Positions 35,501 to 45,900 of a stretch of 64,000 nt of DNA are shown here, piece after piece (the stretch's first letter is position 1; the number at the start of each line of letters is the position of its first letter). Source of the stretch: Amborella trichopoda (Eukaryota > Streptophyta > Magnoliopsida > Amborellales > Amborellaceae); NCBI RefSeq assembly GCF_000471905.2, contig NW_006499801.1, forward strand, positions 1,760,415 through 1,824,414, read 5' to 3'. The position numbers and the translations under genes were made by a program. The notes beneath the pieces are model-generated. The model had not been told where the DNA came from and ran no database searches. It saw only the letters and a program-made list of their open reading frames with translations.

Positions 35501-37991
35501 GTTGAGTCGATTACTGATTTCCCCCCATCCTTCTGTTGTTCTTTGTTAACTTCATTGTTTTGCTGCTAATAATTCTGCTAGATTATGCATTTGGTAATCG
35601 TAAGTTTGGTGGCAATGCTCAATCTATAACAAAAGGGCGATGGATCCATCACACTTCATTTTTGTGGGAGTATGACATCAAGAACATGGAGTATCTAAAA
35701 CTACCAGTCAAGGCCCCAAAATATCGTTCAGTAAGTATTCCTTTTCGATACTATTAGTATGTCTTAACATGTATGTGGTTTTTCAAACTCTCATGAATCT
35801 TTATATCAATGGCTATCATAGGAACTGCTTAGGAAAATATTGTTCACTCTAAAAGCCTTTCTATTTGCGTGTAAAACGGGCCGTATTTCATTGTGACTTG
35901 TACATGCATATGCATATCTATGTGTGTTGAATTGTCTGTCTTCGAATCCTTTTTGGCTATCAGCATGCTTATTGCCATATACGTGTCATTTTAGATATTT
36001 CCAGTTCTTTGAAGGATTATACTTTATTAGGACAGGCAGGTTTCTCGGTGGTAATATTTTGGATGTTCCAAATTTTTTTACCATGATCATATAAGCCTCG
36101 AAGGTGTAGTTAGATTTGAGTATGGCCGAGTCTAAACCAACAATCAGCCGAAGTACCCATGGTGTGTCAAATATTTAGGACCTTGAGCCTGAGCTTCTGG
36201 AGGGGCAGTGTAAAATCCATCTCAAGCCCATTTGCAGTTCTGATAGCATATACATATAAGAGATTATGTTATTTTGCGGATGGATGGTATAGTATAAGCC
36301 CCATGCCTTGAATCTGGGCCAATTTGATGACCAGCATGTATAGATACTATTTGATTTTTAATTTTTTTTTCTAAATCTGATGGACTTGAACTTTACACGT
36401 ACTCCCAAATTTTCAACGCAATCGGATCTATAAAGGAAAAAAAATAAAATGAAAATATAGAGTGCATACACGTAGATCGTCAGTTCGGCCTATATTAAAT
36501 TTAGGCCATTGGACTGATACTAAAGGAGATTGAAAGAAGATGAGAGCTTTTCAACTTTCAGGGTAAGTCCTATATCTAAAGAAAGGTCTATAATTCGAAT
36601 CAAATCTAAAGACCTACTTAGAAAAATGTGAGAATTAAATATACCTTAACTAAGAACTAAAAATATTTGGAACCAAGCTGGACTACTGCCCGCTATAGAT
36701 CCCAAATCGGCTTCGCAAACTGTGGACAGGCATCTTTCACAATCTTTAGTTTTAACCCTAACTCCACTGCCATTAACTTTCCACACTCTATGACCACATT
36801 TACATTTACTAGGAAGGTACATAGGGCGTGTTTGACTATATGTGTAATTGTTGTTGATTGGCCTAGGGTTTTGATTGTATATCAAAGATTAGCACTTGGA
36901 ACTATTATTTAGCCTTGCATTCTTGGATTGTTAGGAAACCATCAAGCCTGCAATTATGTGATCCAATCAAGTTTCTTTTATAGAAATTGACTTACACTAC
37001 CCCTATGTTGAGTGCATCAATTTTCATTGATTTTCTCATCTAGCCTAGTCATATGTTGTTTAACCTTCACTTCAATGATGGAATATGGCCTATGGATTTT
37101 GAGTCCTGAGCACGTTTCTCACTCCAATAACTTTTGCTCTTCATTATTGATGGGCACGTCCATTGTCATGCTCTGCTAATTCAGTTTCTTCCTTTTTTAT
37201 GAGCAAATCTATTAAGGCTTGCATTAATATTCATGCCATTGCAGGTTTTAATCTAACCTTCATCTCTTTATCATTCCTGCAAAAATGAGGTTTTCATTCT
37301 TGAAAGGGTGTGGTTTGCATAAAGTTGCAACCTTAAACAATCAAAGTAAGGTGCAGCTCCAAACTTTGTCATGAGATGCAATTTTGGTGTCGAAAATTCA
37401 TAGGATGGTGTGAGAATATATTTTTATCTTTAATTATAAAATTTTAAACTAGAAAAATGGTTCAAATCAAGCAGATCTATAAAGGCGTGGAATTCTCGAA
37501 AATGGACAGTCTAGATAATGTGTTGCAAGTTGCACCATTTTAAAGACGAAATATGTATTTTTCTCCATATCTGTACATCTTGATGTCGACATATCTCCAT
37601 ATTATACATCTTGATGTCAAGATGATCAATTAGATGTTTTCCAACATCAAAACAACCCTTTTCAAAGGATTTTAGAGGTGCACCTTAATTCTACGTTTTA
37701 AGGTGTCAACCTTATATAAATTTTTTCCCTCTTATATTGTTTCATGAATTGGAAGTGTTGTCTTATGATTGTCAGGAGAGGCACCATGGTGAATTTCTTT
37801 GTCAATTGAAGGACTTTCCAATATTAAGATCAGATTTTATTGAGAAAGCAGTTTCTTCCATTGGAAGCTATTTCTCAGTGGAACCCGTGGAGTTGAAAGA
37901 GATTTTGGCTTCATCGGATGCAGTTTACCCCCATACAACCAAACTCCTTGCATTAAATGAATTGCAGGCATTTTTTCCTGAGGTAACTTAG
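29501..37991 (+). CDS. Biotin/lipoate A/B protein ligase family protein
   Basis: Four coding exons: 29501-29679, 33177-33415, 35582-35730 and 37776-37991, giving 260 residues. Junctions are canonical and in frame (SG|KPSQL, REN|DYAFG, KYRS|ERHHG). The start MAVSRLREAGLPLMN is chosen as the ATG nearest the conserved region. Motifs: LEQLQLEERLLR, SSDNWCIINDG, the nucleotide/lipoyl-binding RRFSGGGTVIVD (exon 2), and KFGGNAQSITKGRWIHHTSF (exon 3), whose lysine is the expected acyl-adenylate contact. The closest family known to me is the Arabidopsis At3g29010 group. These proteins resemble LplA and are thought to attach lipoyl or octanoyl groups to carrier domains, but the substrate of the plant group is uncertain. 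Intron 1 holds an RTE LINE; intron 3 holds a MITE that ends about 47 bases before exon 4. Confidence 0.93.
29750..32843 (-). mobile_element. RTE-type LINE in intron 1 of ligase gene
   Basis: A non-LTR retrotransposon read on the minus strand. It is flanked by a perfect 20-bp duplication (29730-29749 and 32844-32863, CTTGTTTTTGCCTATAGATT). On the minus strand the 3' end is a short TGATGATGA repeat, as in plant RTE elements. Translated pieces show an apurinic-type endonuclease (LGGVLNGHVG, then GYGFNERNEMG near 32080-32040). They also show the typical C-terminal RT tail: LLYGAECWAIKKQ, then LRWADHVQR, near 30170-29960. Frames are broken by many stops, so it is dead. About 3.1 kb, nearly full length for the clade. 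It adds more than 80 per cent of the length of intron 1. Confidence 0.9.
33416..35581 (+). other. Intron 2 of ligase gene
   Basis: 2.2 kb intron. It contains a C-rich/T-rich tract at 34115-34160 (a run of C followed by GGGCCC and T9), short local repeats GCAACATCGATTTGGAAGC at 35048-35090, and a small MITE at 35290-35443. Nothing coding. Confidence 0.75.
35290..35443. mobile_element. Small MITE with TTCAACTATTTgaCATTTTACC ends
   Basis: About 150 bp. The left arm (GAAAATTTTCAAAATACGC, then GACTATTTAGCATTTTACC) pairs with the right arm (GGGTAAAATGTCAAATAGTT, then ATTTAAATTTTC). A diverged relative with GAACTATTTAACGTTCTACCC lies at about 39385-39570. Confidence 0.6.
35731..37775 (+). other. 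Intron 3 of ligase gene
   Basis: 2.0 kb intron with unclassified AT-rich sequence and the family A MITE at 37305-37729. A minus-strand open frame at 36646-36885 has no recognisable family. Confidence 0.75.
37305..37729. mobile_element. MITE family A, copy 4 (inverted)
   Basis: Begins GGTTTGCATAAAGTTGCAAC and ends TTTTAAGGTGTCAACCTTATATAA. Interior family words occur in reverse complement compared with copies 1-3 and 5. The right end is about 47 bp from the acceptor of the last ligase exon. Confidence 0.8.
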
Positions 37992-38410
37992 TTTCTTTTT
38001 TCTTGTAGGTGTGGTAATTTTCAGGTCAATCATCCCCATTTTCATCTTTCTCAAGTATTGAACTGTACAATTGAGTTATGCATAAGGAAATAGTACCATT
38101 AAAATTATTTGTTTTCCCATTATATTTATGGGTTTGAATCTCTTGTTCATGTATTCCAAAACGATGAAAAGATATTAAATTTTTTTATAGTGAATTTTGA
38201 ACTGTTTTATAGAAAATTTGAAGAAAATAAGGTATATAGTGATTTGAAAGAGATTTTTATCAATTACGAACATTGGCTGAAAATTTGAGGAAACAAATGA
38301 AGGGAATTTGGAGAACATGGTGGCCCTTGAAAGGATGGGTGGGTGGCCCGAAGGAATTAGAATGTTAGGCACTTGTGGTCGAACAGTTCAGTGTTCATGA
38401 ATGCAACTGT

Positions 38411-38451
<41 letters not shown>

Positions 38452-38523
38452 AAGGGCTATTAGAAGGGCCAGCAAGAGAGAGAGGCTGGATTTGAGGAGC
38501 TAGTAGAAGGCCCAGCAAGAGAG

Positions 38524-38592
38524 GCTATGAGAATCTAGATTTGAAAGGTGATTAGCCCATCTAATCGCCTTTAAAATCTTGATTCTCATAGC
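38524..38592. repeat. Near-perfect 32-bp hairpin
   Basis: Arms 38524-38555 and 38561-38592 pair at 29 of 32 positions around a 5-base loop CCCAT. The arms start GCTATGAGAATC and end GATTCTCATAGC. Flanking GA-rich and CT-rich tracts extend the pairing loosely. Could be a foldback element remnant or a transcribed small-RNA-type hairpin; the sequence alone does not decide. Confidence 0.8.
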
Positions 38593-39767
38593 ATCTCTCT
38601 CTCTCTGCTTTGTTTTGCTCTCTTCTCACTTGAGCAAAGAAGGAAGGCTATTTAGAGATCCTCTCTCTTCCTCCCCTTTGCTTTTTTCTCTGGGGGGTAA
38701 ATATGCCAATTTATTGATGTCAAAGGCCAAATGGGTTATGCCCCTCTCTCTTTCATGACTCTCGTCTCTGTTGAATGAGTAGGGGGATTACATGCGACCG
38801 GGATATGTTGCTACTACCCATTGATTTGTTGCCAGTTATGAAAATGCAATTACGTTTTTATGCATCTAAACAAACATCGATCTCTCTCTCATCAAATGCA
38901 AACAACGTTTTCATACACCTCTCTCTCTCTCTCTCTCTCTATGTTCTCTTTTTGCGTCTCTTCATTTTTTATTTGTAAAACCTTATTGTGTTACTAGCTA
39001 AACACGTGCTCTACAAATTTGTTTTGTCTAAGTGAAGAACTCTTACTTTTCTTTATAGTTTATACTATATGGAGGCATTTTCACCTTTAAAAAAATAAAA
39101 AATGGTCTACAAAAAAACCATTTATCTTTTTTTAAAGGATTTCATAATCACTCTTCTTTTAAATTTCAAACTAGGTGGTTGTAAGAGTGTCTATATATCA
39201 TTTTTCCCTACCATTATCAAGCTTGCTAAAGAGAGGTGATGGGATTCCATTTTTTGTTAAAAAATTCTTGGAATAGTGAGAGAGAGAGGGCTGGGGGATG
39301 GAGCGGGGATAGGCTCAGACTCTCTAGGACCTTGAGCCAAAGCCCCTTGCTTTGACTTGGGCAACTCTCAAATCAAAGGTAGATATTTCAATATAGAAAA
39401 TAGTAAAATTTATTGAAGTACCTATGAGAAATGAACTATTTAACGTTCTACCCACATTTTTATTTAGTTTTAAAATGCTCGACAAAATTAACGTGATCAT
39501 AAGTTGGAATGATTGTAAATAGATATAATTTCAAGGGGGAAATGTGGGCAAGTTTTGAAATAAAGAGGTTACAATCATCATTGACTTTGAGATTTAAAAT
39601 TGGTTGGCTGATGTTATTTTATTGTTTAGGCACAAAATTTAAAATAAAATTTTTTAAATGTTGTGATATTGTTATCTATTAGATTTTATATCTAATGATT
39701 AAAAATGATTGTGACCTTCTTGTATTAAAAGTAAATAATCTCATAGCATACAATCATTTTTAAATAA

Positions 39768-40247
39768 GGGAAAGGTTTCTATGCTTACCCTACAGCATAG
39801 AAGTTCTATCCTTCCTCTACCATTCAGTCGTGCAATTTTGATCAAGAGAGCTATTCACCGTTTGATCTTAGATCCAACATTTCAAAAGTATTTTATTTTT
39901 AGTTTTTTTTTATAAAAATTATATGAATATGAAATTTGATGCGTCTATCTTCTCATTGGGGCATACTAAATATTAAAAATAATTTTTTGAAAAAATATAA
40001 TAACCAAAATACCCCTTGAATATTTCAAAGGTATTTTGATCATTTTATTTTATTGAAAATATTTTTTGTTAGTGCGAGTTTAATAGAGGAATGGACTTCC
40101 AAAATTTGGTGTCAAAATAGTTCATAAAAAAAATTAAAAATAAAATAGTGTAAAGACATGACATTGTGATTGGGACAATCTTAACCCTCCATTTAGAATA
40201 AACGGTTGGATAAAAGGGAAAATAGAACTTCAGGAGAAACATTGCCC
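39768..40247. mobile_element. MULE-type MITE, family B copy 2
   Basis: 480 bp with a perfect 9-bp duplication TTTAAATAA (39759-39767 and 40248-40256). Ends GGGAAAGGTTTCTA and, in reverse complement, GGGCAATGTTTCTC. The interior shares ACCAAAATACCCC, a GGTATTTTGATCATT-like word and the AACGGTTGG word with the element at 21209-21753. Confidence 0.82.
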
Positions 40248-42181
40248 TTTAAATAAATCTCTTACAGGTATTTTGATAAATTTCCCTCAAAAATAACATT
40301 CAGGGACTATGGAAGGTCAGTCTTGCGATTTTAGACCAGTCAGCTCCTCACCTAAGTCAACTCTGGCTCGTTCCTACTCATCATGTCGGTGATTTTTTTA
40401 ACACCAAAAAAAACTGAATACGAGAGTGAAGAACCGAGTGGCCAAGACTTCAGTCTCTACAACTCGGAAGTTGATGCCTTGTTTCTTAAGACAGCGTTCA
40501 CTGTTGAGTTGATACCTCGTTTAGTACATAAGAACTAATAAAACAAAATAAAGACCACTTGATCATGGGGGACATACTCTAAGAAACCCGCTCCCCATAA
40601 CATCGCCATTTAGAATGCGACTTCCACTATGCCACATTTATTTATTTCTTTACGTTACGTCTCGCTCACGTGAGATGGGAAAAAGTTTTGAAGAAATATC
40701 TCTTTATCTTTTATTTTTACCTTCCATATATCACGAGCTTTAAAAATTTGAGAATATTACTTGTAAGTAAAATATCTCAATCTTTTCTATCTTACAACCC
40801 TCTAGATCCTTTGATCATAATTTTTTTACCCAAACAAACATTAAAATAATACATTATTCAAACTCTATATCTCTCTCTAAAACTCCATCTCTCTCTCTCT
40901 TCGCTTCTCGGTGAGGTTACCAGCCAAGAGATTTAGCTTGAGCTCGAACACGAGCACACCTTATATGTGAGAGAGATGAATTTTTAAAAAGAGAGATGAA
41001 GTTTGAGTTTGAGAGAAGGAGAATTTTGAAAGAGAGAAATATGAAGTTTGAGTTTTAAAAAAAAATCGAGTTTTCAAAGAGCGACGATACGATATATATA
41101 TATATATATATCATTTTATAAATTGTTGAGGTTAATAATACAAAAATCAAATGAGTTTAAAAAGGTGGAACATAAAAAAAATAAAATCTTTTTGTTAACA
41201 AATAATATTGATATAAAAGTTAAAAATAGATAATAATAAGATATTTTCCCAAAAGTTTACCCTAATTTGCAAGCAAAAAAGATGCATCGAAATCAATTGG
41301 TGTAAAAATATTCCTATACCTAACCACATTACTTGAAAGAAATCTTTTACGTGAAGTTTTTTTTTTTTGAAAAATATTTTTTCATGCAAAGCAAACTTGC
41401 CCTTAATGTTTTCAATGGAATTGAATAAGAGAAACAATACTTCTAACTTAGAAATATATCTATTTTTCATCCAACATGAAGCTAGAGCAACCTATGAGGG
41501 AGTAACTTCAAGGCCAAATCGGAATTGAGAAAACATAATTTTGAGGGAAAAAATAATAAATACGAAAAGCCATGAAAACTCAGTCATTGCCAGAGCTTGT
41601 GCAGATCAAACCAATTTTCAGAGACGAAATGAGGTGGAGATCAGTTATAGATGCTCAAGTCTCCGAAACTCAGCAATTTTCAGAGAAAGAAAGAAAAAAT
41701 TGGACACCGGTTAGATGTTCGAATCTCCAAAACTTGGTATTGTGATCCATATAATCATGTTAACAGTGTGGTTAGGGGTCATCACCATCTCACCAATGAG
41801 TTGAATAGTGATGGGGGATGCTGGTCCCACAAAACAAGTCACTAATCTGGAGGTCTTATCCCCTTCCATCACCGTCCAGTCCATCGATGTTGACCCCTGT
41901 TACAATATAGTTTCAATTGTTTTTTTAAAAAAAAACACGACAATCATTTGGGTATTACTACTATTAGGTTCCCTAATCTTACTGCCACTGCACCACTAAT
42001 ACCCCTAAAAAATGAGAGAACAAGCAACATTCCCATATGTCCATAGCATTACAAAACAATAAAACAACATTAACCAACCAAACCAAAATTCAGTTGTCTG
42101 GAGTCACCAAAAAGTTAAAAACAAACTAATAAATAAAAATAAAAATAGACTCACAAGAATAAATCAACAAAATTTTCACCT

Positions 42182-42894
42182 CTAATTCGCCCTTGGGGTC
42201 GCCCACTCAACGCGGAGAATGAGGTTATCATACCCGTAGCCATTGAGCTTGTTGATTGCCCTCTCTGCATCCTCCTTATTGACAAAGTTCACAAACCCAA
42301 ACCCACGGCTCATGCCTGTCTTTTGGTCCACAGCCACATAGACTCTACTCACCGAGCCAAAGGTTCGGAAAAGCTCCAGCAAGTCGGGCTCTCTTGTGTC
42401 CTCAGAAAGGTTAGTGACTCTTACTGAATTCTCTTCATTTCTCCTCCTCATTTCAGTTCCGGTCTTCCCACCCGCACCACCTCTCATGCTTGGTGGGACA
42501 TAAGTGCCCTTGGTGGGCCCATCTTGGGCAGGGCCAGCGGGCCCTTCAGCTGCGGAGGGCCTGTCGATAAAGGACTCAGTGGATGAGGCGAGGTCTTTGT
42601 AAGGGCACTTTGACGTCCAGTGATCGCCCTTCTTGCCACAAGTACGACACACCATAAGGACGGCACCACCCTTGCCCAGGGCGGCTAGGGGGTCGCCAGC
42701 AGTCTTGGGTTCTTCAGCTTTGCTACCTGTAGTGAGAGAGTGGGCAACACATATGAGGAGATGTGAGCGGATGGATATATAAGGTTTAAAGTGCTATTCT
42801 CTCTCTGTCTCTTCTTTAGTTGAGATTGGGAGTTTCTCTTCTCATCCACTGTAGACTATAATAAGAGGGTGCGCACAAGGAGGGACTCAATGTC

Positions 42895-42926
<32 letters not shown>

Positions 42927-45900
42927 GGCTTCTCTCTATGTTTTGAGGTAATATAAAGTGTTTTAAGTTGAATGAATGACCAAGTGATGAAATATTCCAT
43001 TATATACTAACTACTCCTTCATGGAAGATATCATCCTTTGGGCAAACTTAATGGAGGATGCAAAAACTACAAGCATTCTATTCAACAGTACTTTAGAAGT
43101 AAAACAAAAACAACAGAGTATTCTATCACAAATAAAAAAAATACCCACAGCAGAAATAGGTTGCAGATCTCCATTTGCCACAGGCAATAATATATCAGTA
43201 ACATCGGCATGATATACTTTGTGAAGAGCAACAAAAAAAAAAGAATAGTTCCTACAACGATTCCATTTTCAGAGGCTACCCAACTTTAGAGCTATTGGGA
43301 ATGTCAACAAATAACCTACTAAAAGCACAAAAGAGTCTGTACCAGTGTTTAAAAACACAAGCACTGGGTGGAACACAACAGGGTTCCGTACCTAAGTCAC
43401 TTGGACTAACTTGGACAAGTCCCAAATCGAACCGGATATTGCTTTTTGAACCAGATGTTTTCACAAATTTATGTTAAAAAACCAGAGACTGGGGGCCGCT
43501 CCAGATGGTTTTTTCTCAGGACTCCAATGGGCCTGAGCTCAGCCAACTTGGCCATTCCCAAGCCGAGTCTCCAACTTTTTAATCACTTGACTCTGTATTC
43601 CTTGATAGTTTGATATCATCCTGCCGTCAGTCTTTTGAGACAAGTAACAAAATGTAATGCTCAGCCGAAATTGATCATTGTTTTATAGAGGAATTTCAAT
43701 AGCCTCTAAAAGTATTAAATTATGGAAAACATTTATATAGAGCCGAGGCTCTAAACAATCAAATTAGAGCCCACCTAAAAGATTTTATTAGAAGATGTTG
43801 TTTTGATGCCCAAATATCCTCCAATTGATCATCTCGATATCAAGATGCATGGACATGAGAAAAAAACGGATTTCAAGTTTTGGAAATGGTGCATCTTATA
43901 ACGCATTTTTGGATAGTGAATTTTCAAGATTTTCATAGATCTGCTCGAACTACACTATTTTTTAAGCTTTAAATTTTATCATTAAAGATTAAAATATATT
44001 TTAAGGCTATCACAAAGATTTCCAGTATTGAAACCACATTTCTTGACACTATTTGAATGTGTGTTTTACTTTGATTGTTTAGAGCCTCGGCTCTATACAA
44101 ACCGCACCTTTAGTTATACACTGGCCATCAGTACAAGCTTAAGGCAAGTAAAAATACCATATGGACTAGATATTCTATCCAGCACAAGCTTTCTTTTCTT
44201 CTTCTTTTTTTTTTGCTTCTTTTTTTAAATTGGTAAATAGCACCCAGCTCACATTCTGGCTTCTACACCACCTCTTCAGAACCATGTTCCAGCCATCTAT
44301 TACTTCTTCATGGGGCAACATATCAATCTCTAACCTCCAATCTAGGGTACAACCTCAAATACGGCAAAAAAATGCTATTGAATGTGACAAGAATTTTACA
44401 AAAACACTACATCTCATATCAACGTATACATAAAATTACATCTCCTATGCTTGCAATTCTGAAGAATACAAACATTTATTGCTCTTTGTTTTAGCCATAG
44501 GATCATGAATTACTGACCTTTTCCCTCCAACATATCATTTACTGACTCATAGTAAGTTCACTTCTCATACTTCGAACCTACCTGCCAATTGAAATTTTTA
44601 CTGCACATCATTCTACCGTACAATCCCATCCTATATCCTAGTCTTATGATAAACCTCTAAGATTAATAGCCGCCTAGTCCTCTAGTTCAAACTTTAACCT
44701 CTCAAAAATCACTCTTTTTTTTTTTTAAAGAAATTAACATTGTGTTGCTAAAAAGGATGTACAAGTACAAAAAATGGCTACCACCAAAGGGGAGCAATAT
44801 ACAAAAACCACAGAGATGGTGAACTATATCCAAAAATGCTGTACACCTCCTATTATCACCTCCTAATTCCTAATAAAGTTGTAACTAAGGGTCTATCATG
44901 TGCCCCACCAATCCCAAGTTTTTTAACTTCAGGATAAACCATAAGAAATGTTTTAAAATAAACATTCAAAAGATTGCCCCTGTGCAAGACATTTAATGAT
45001 GATCTTGGCTAATAATTCTCACAAAACAGATTTCACAACTAAGGTTTTTTCCTTTAACACTGTCATCATTTTTTTGAACTCTTAACAATATATAACTATT
45101 AGGAATAATGTAAAATGTCCTAATGCGAAGTGAATGTAAGGCAACCCACAAGTGCTCAAGAAAAGAATTGCTCGAGTATTAACAAAAAAATGAGTGATGG
45201 CTTCAGTGATGGGAAGTCCCCTCGTTGGGTGCTCAAAGCCCTCGTGCAGGTGAGAGAGGATGGAGAGAGAGTTAAAAAAGCAGCGAGAATGAGCGGAAGA
45301 AATAATTTGGTGGGTGTTTTTTTTCTTTTCTTTTGTGGTTTCGGTTTTTTGTTCCCGGGGGGGGGGGGAATAGAAGGAAAGAACAGGGGAGGAACAGAAA
45401 TGAGAGAGAGAAAGAGGGGGGAGGAGAAGAAATGAAGTGTAAGAAGGCAATTGAGAAAATGGAGAACATAGGCAAGGAGGTTAGAGATAAGAGTAATCAG
45501 ACGAAATCAGCGAGGGAAAGAGAAGTGGGGAAGGGGGGAAGAATTAAAGTATGGAGAGGAACATAAAAAGAGGCTGAGAAGGTAGAGGAATGGTGGTTAT
45601 AGAGTTGTTATCATTTCTGTCATCGTTAATTAGAGAGTAATAGTTCCAAATCTTATCATAATGACAAGTGGTTCATTATTGTCACTGAGAAGTTCACCAT
45701 TAATAGTACCACTAATACTTATTAAGTTTGAATTATTAGTTATTAAAGTATGAACTGATATTAAAGACAACTCTCTCTCAAATAGAAATATGAATGTGGA
45801 GAGATATACCATTTCTTTTATAATGAAAGTCACAGATAGATGGATTAGACAATTATCAACTCAAATGTGTGGATACATATATATATTTTGTTATGATTCT

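Larger units (their letters stand above)
37992..42181. other. Convergent intergenic region, ligase to eIF3g
   Basis: 4.2 kb with no gene. It contains GA and CT microsatellites (38416-38448, 38916-38942), a strong foldback (38524-38592), a decayed small MITE (about 39385-39570), a MULE-type MITE (39768-40247) and a TA tract (41094-41112). The 3' untranslated regions of both flanking genes must lie at its edges. Confidence 0.7.

Noticed and set aside
36646-36885. Minus-strand 79-residue frame with cysteines in ligase intron 3
   Set aside because: The cysteine spacing does not fit a known zinc finger and the frame is within an intron; nothing supports transcription.
45082-45566. Overlapping open frames on both strands in a purine-rich stretch
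   Set aside because: They result from GA-rich low complexity in the eIF3g intron. Composition is biased in all frames and no family is recognised.
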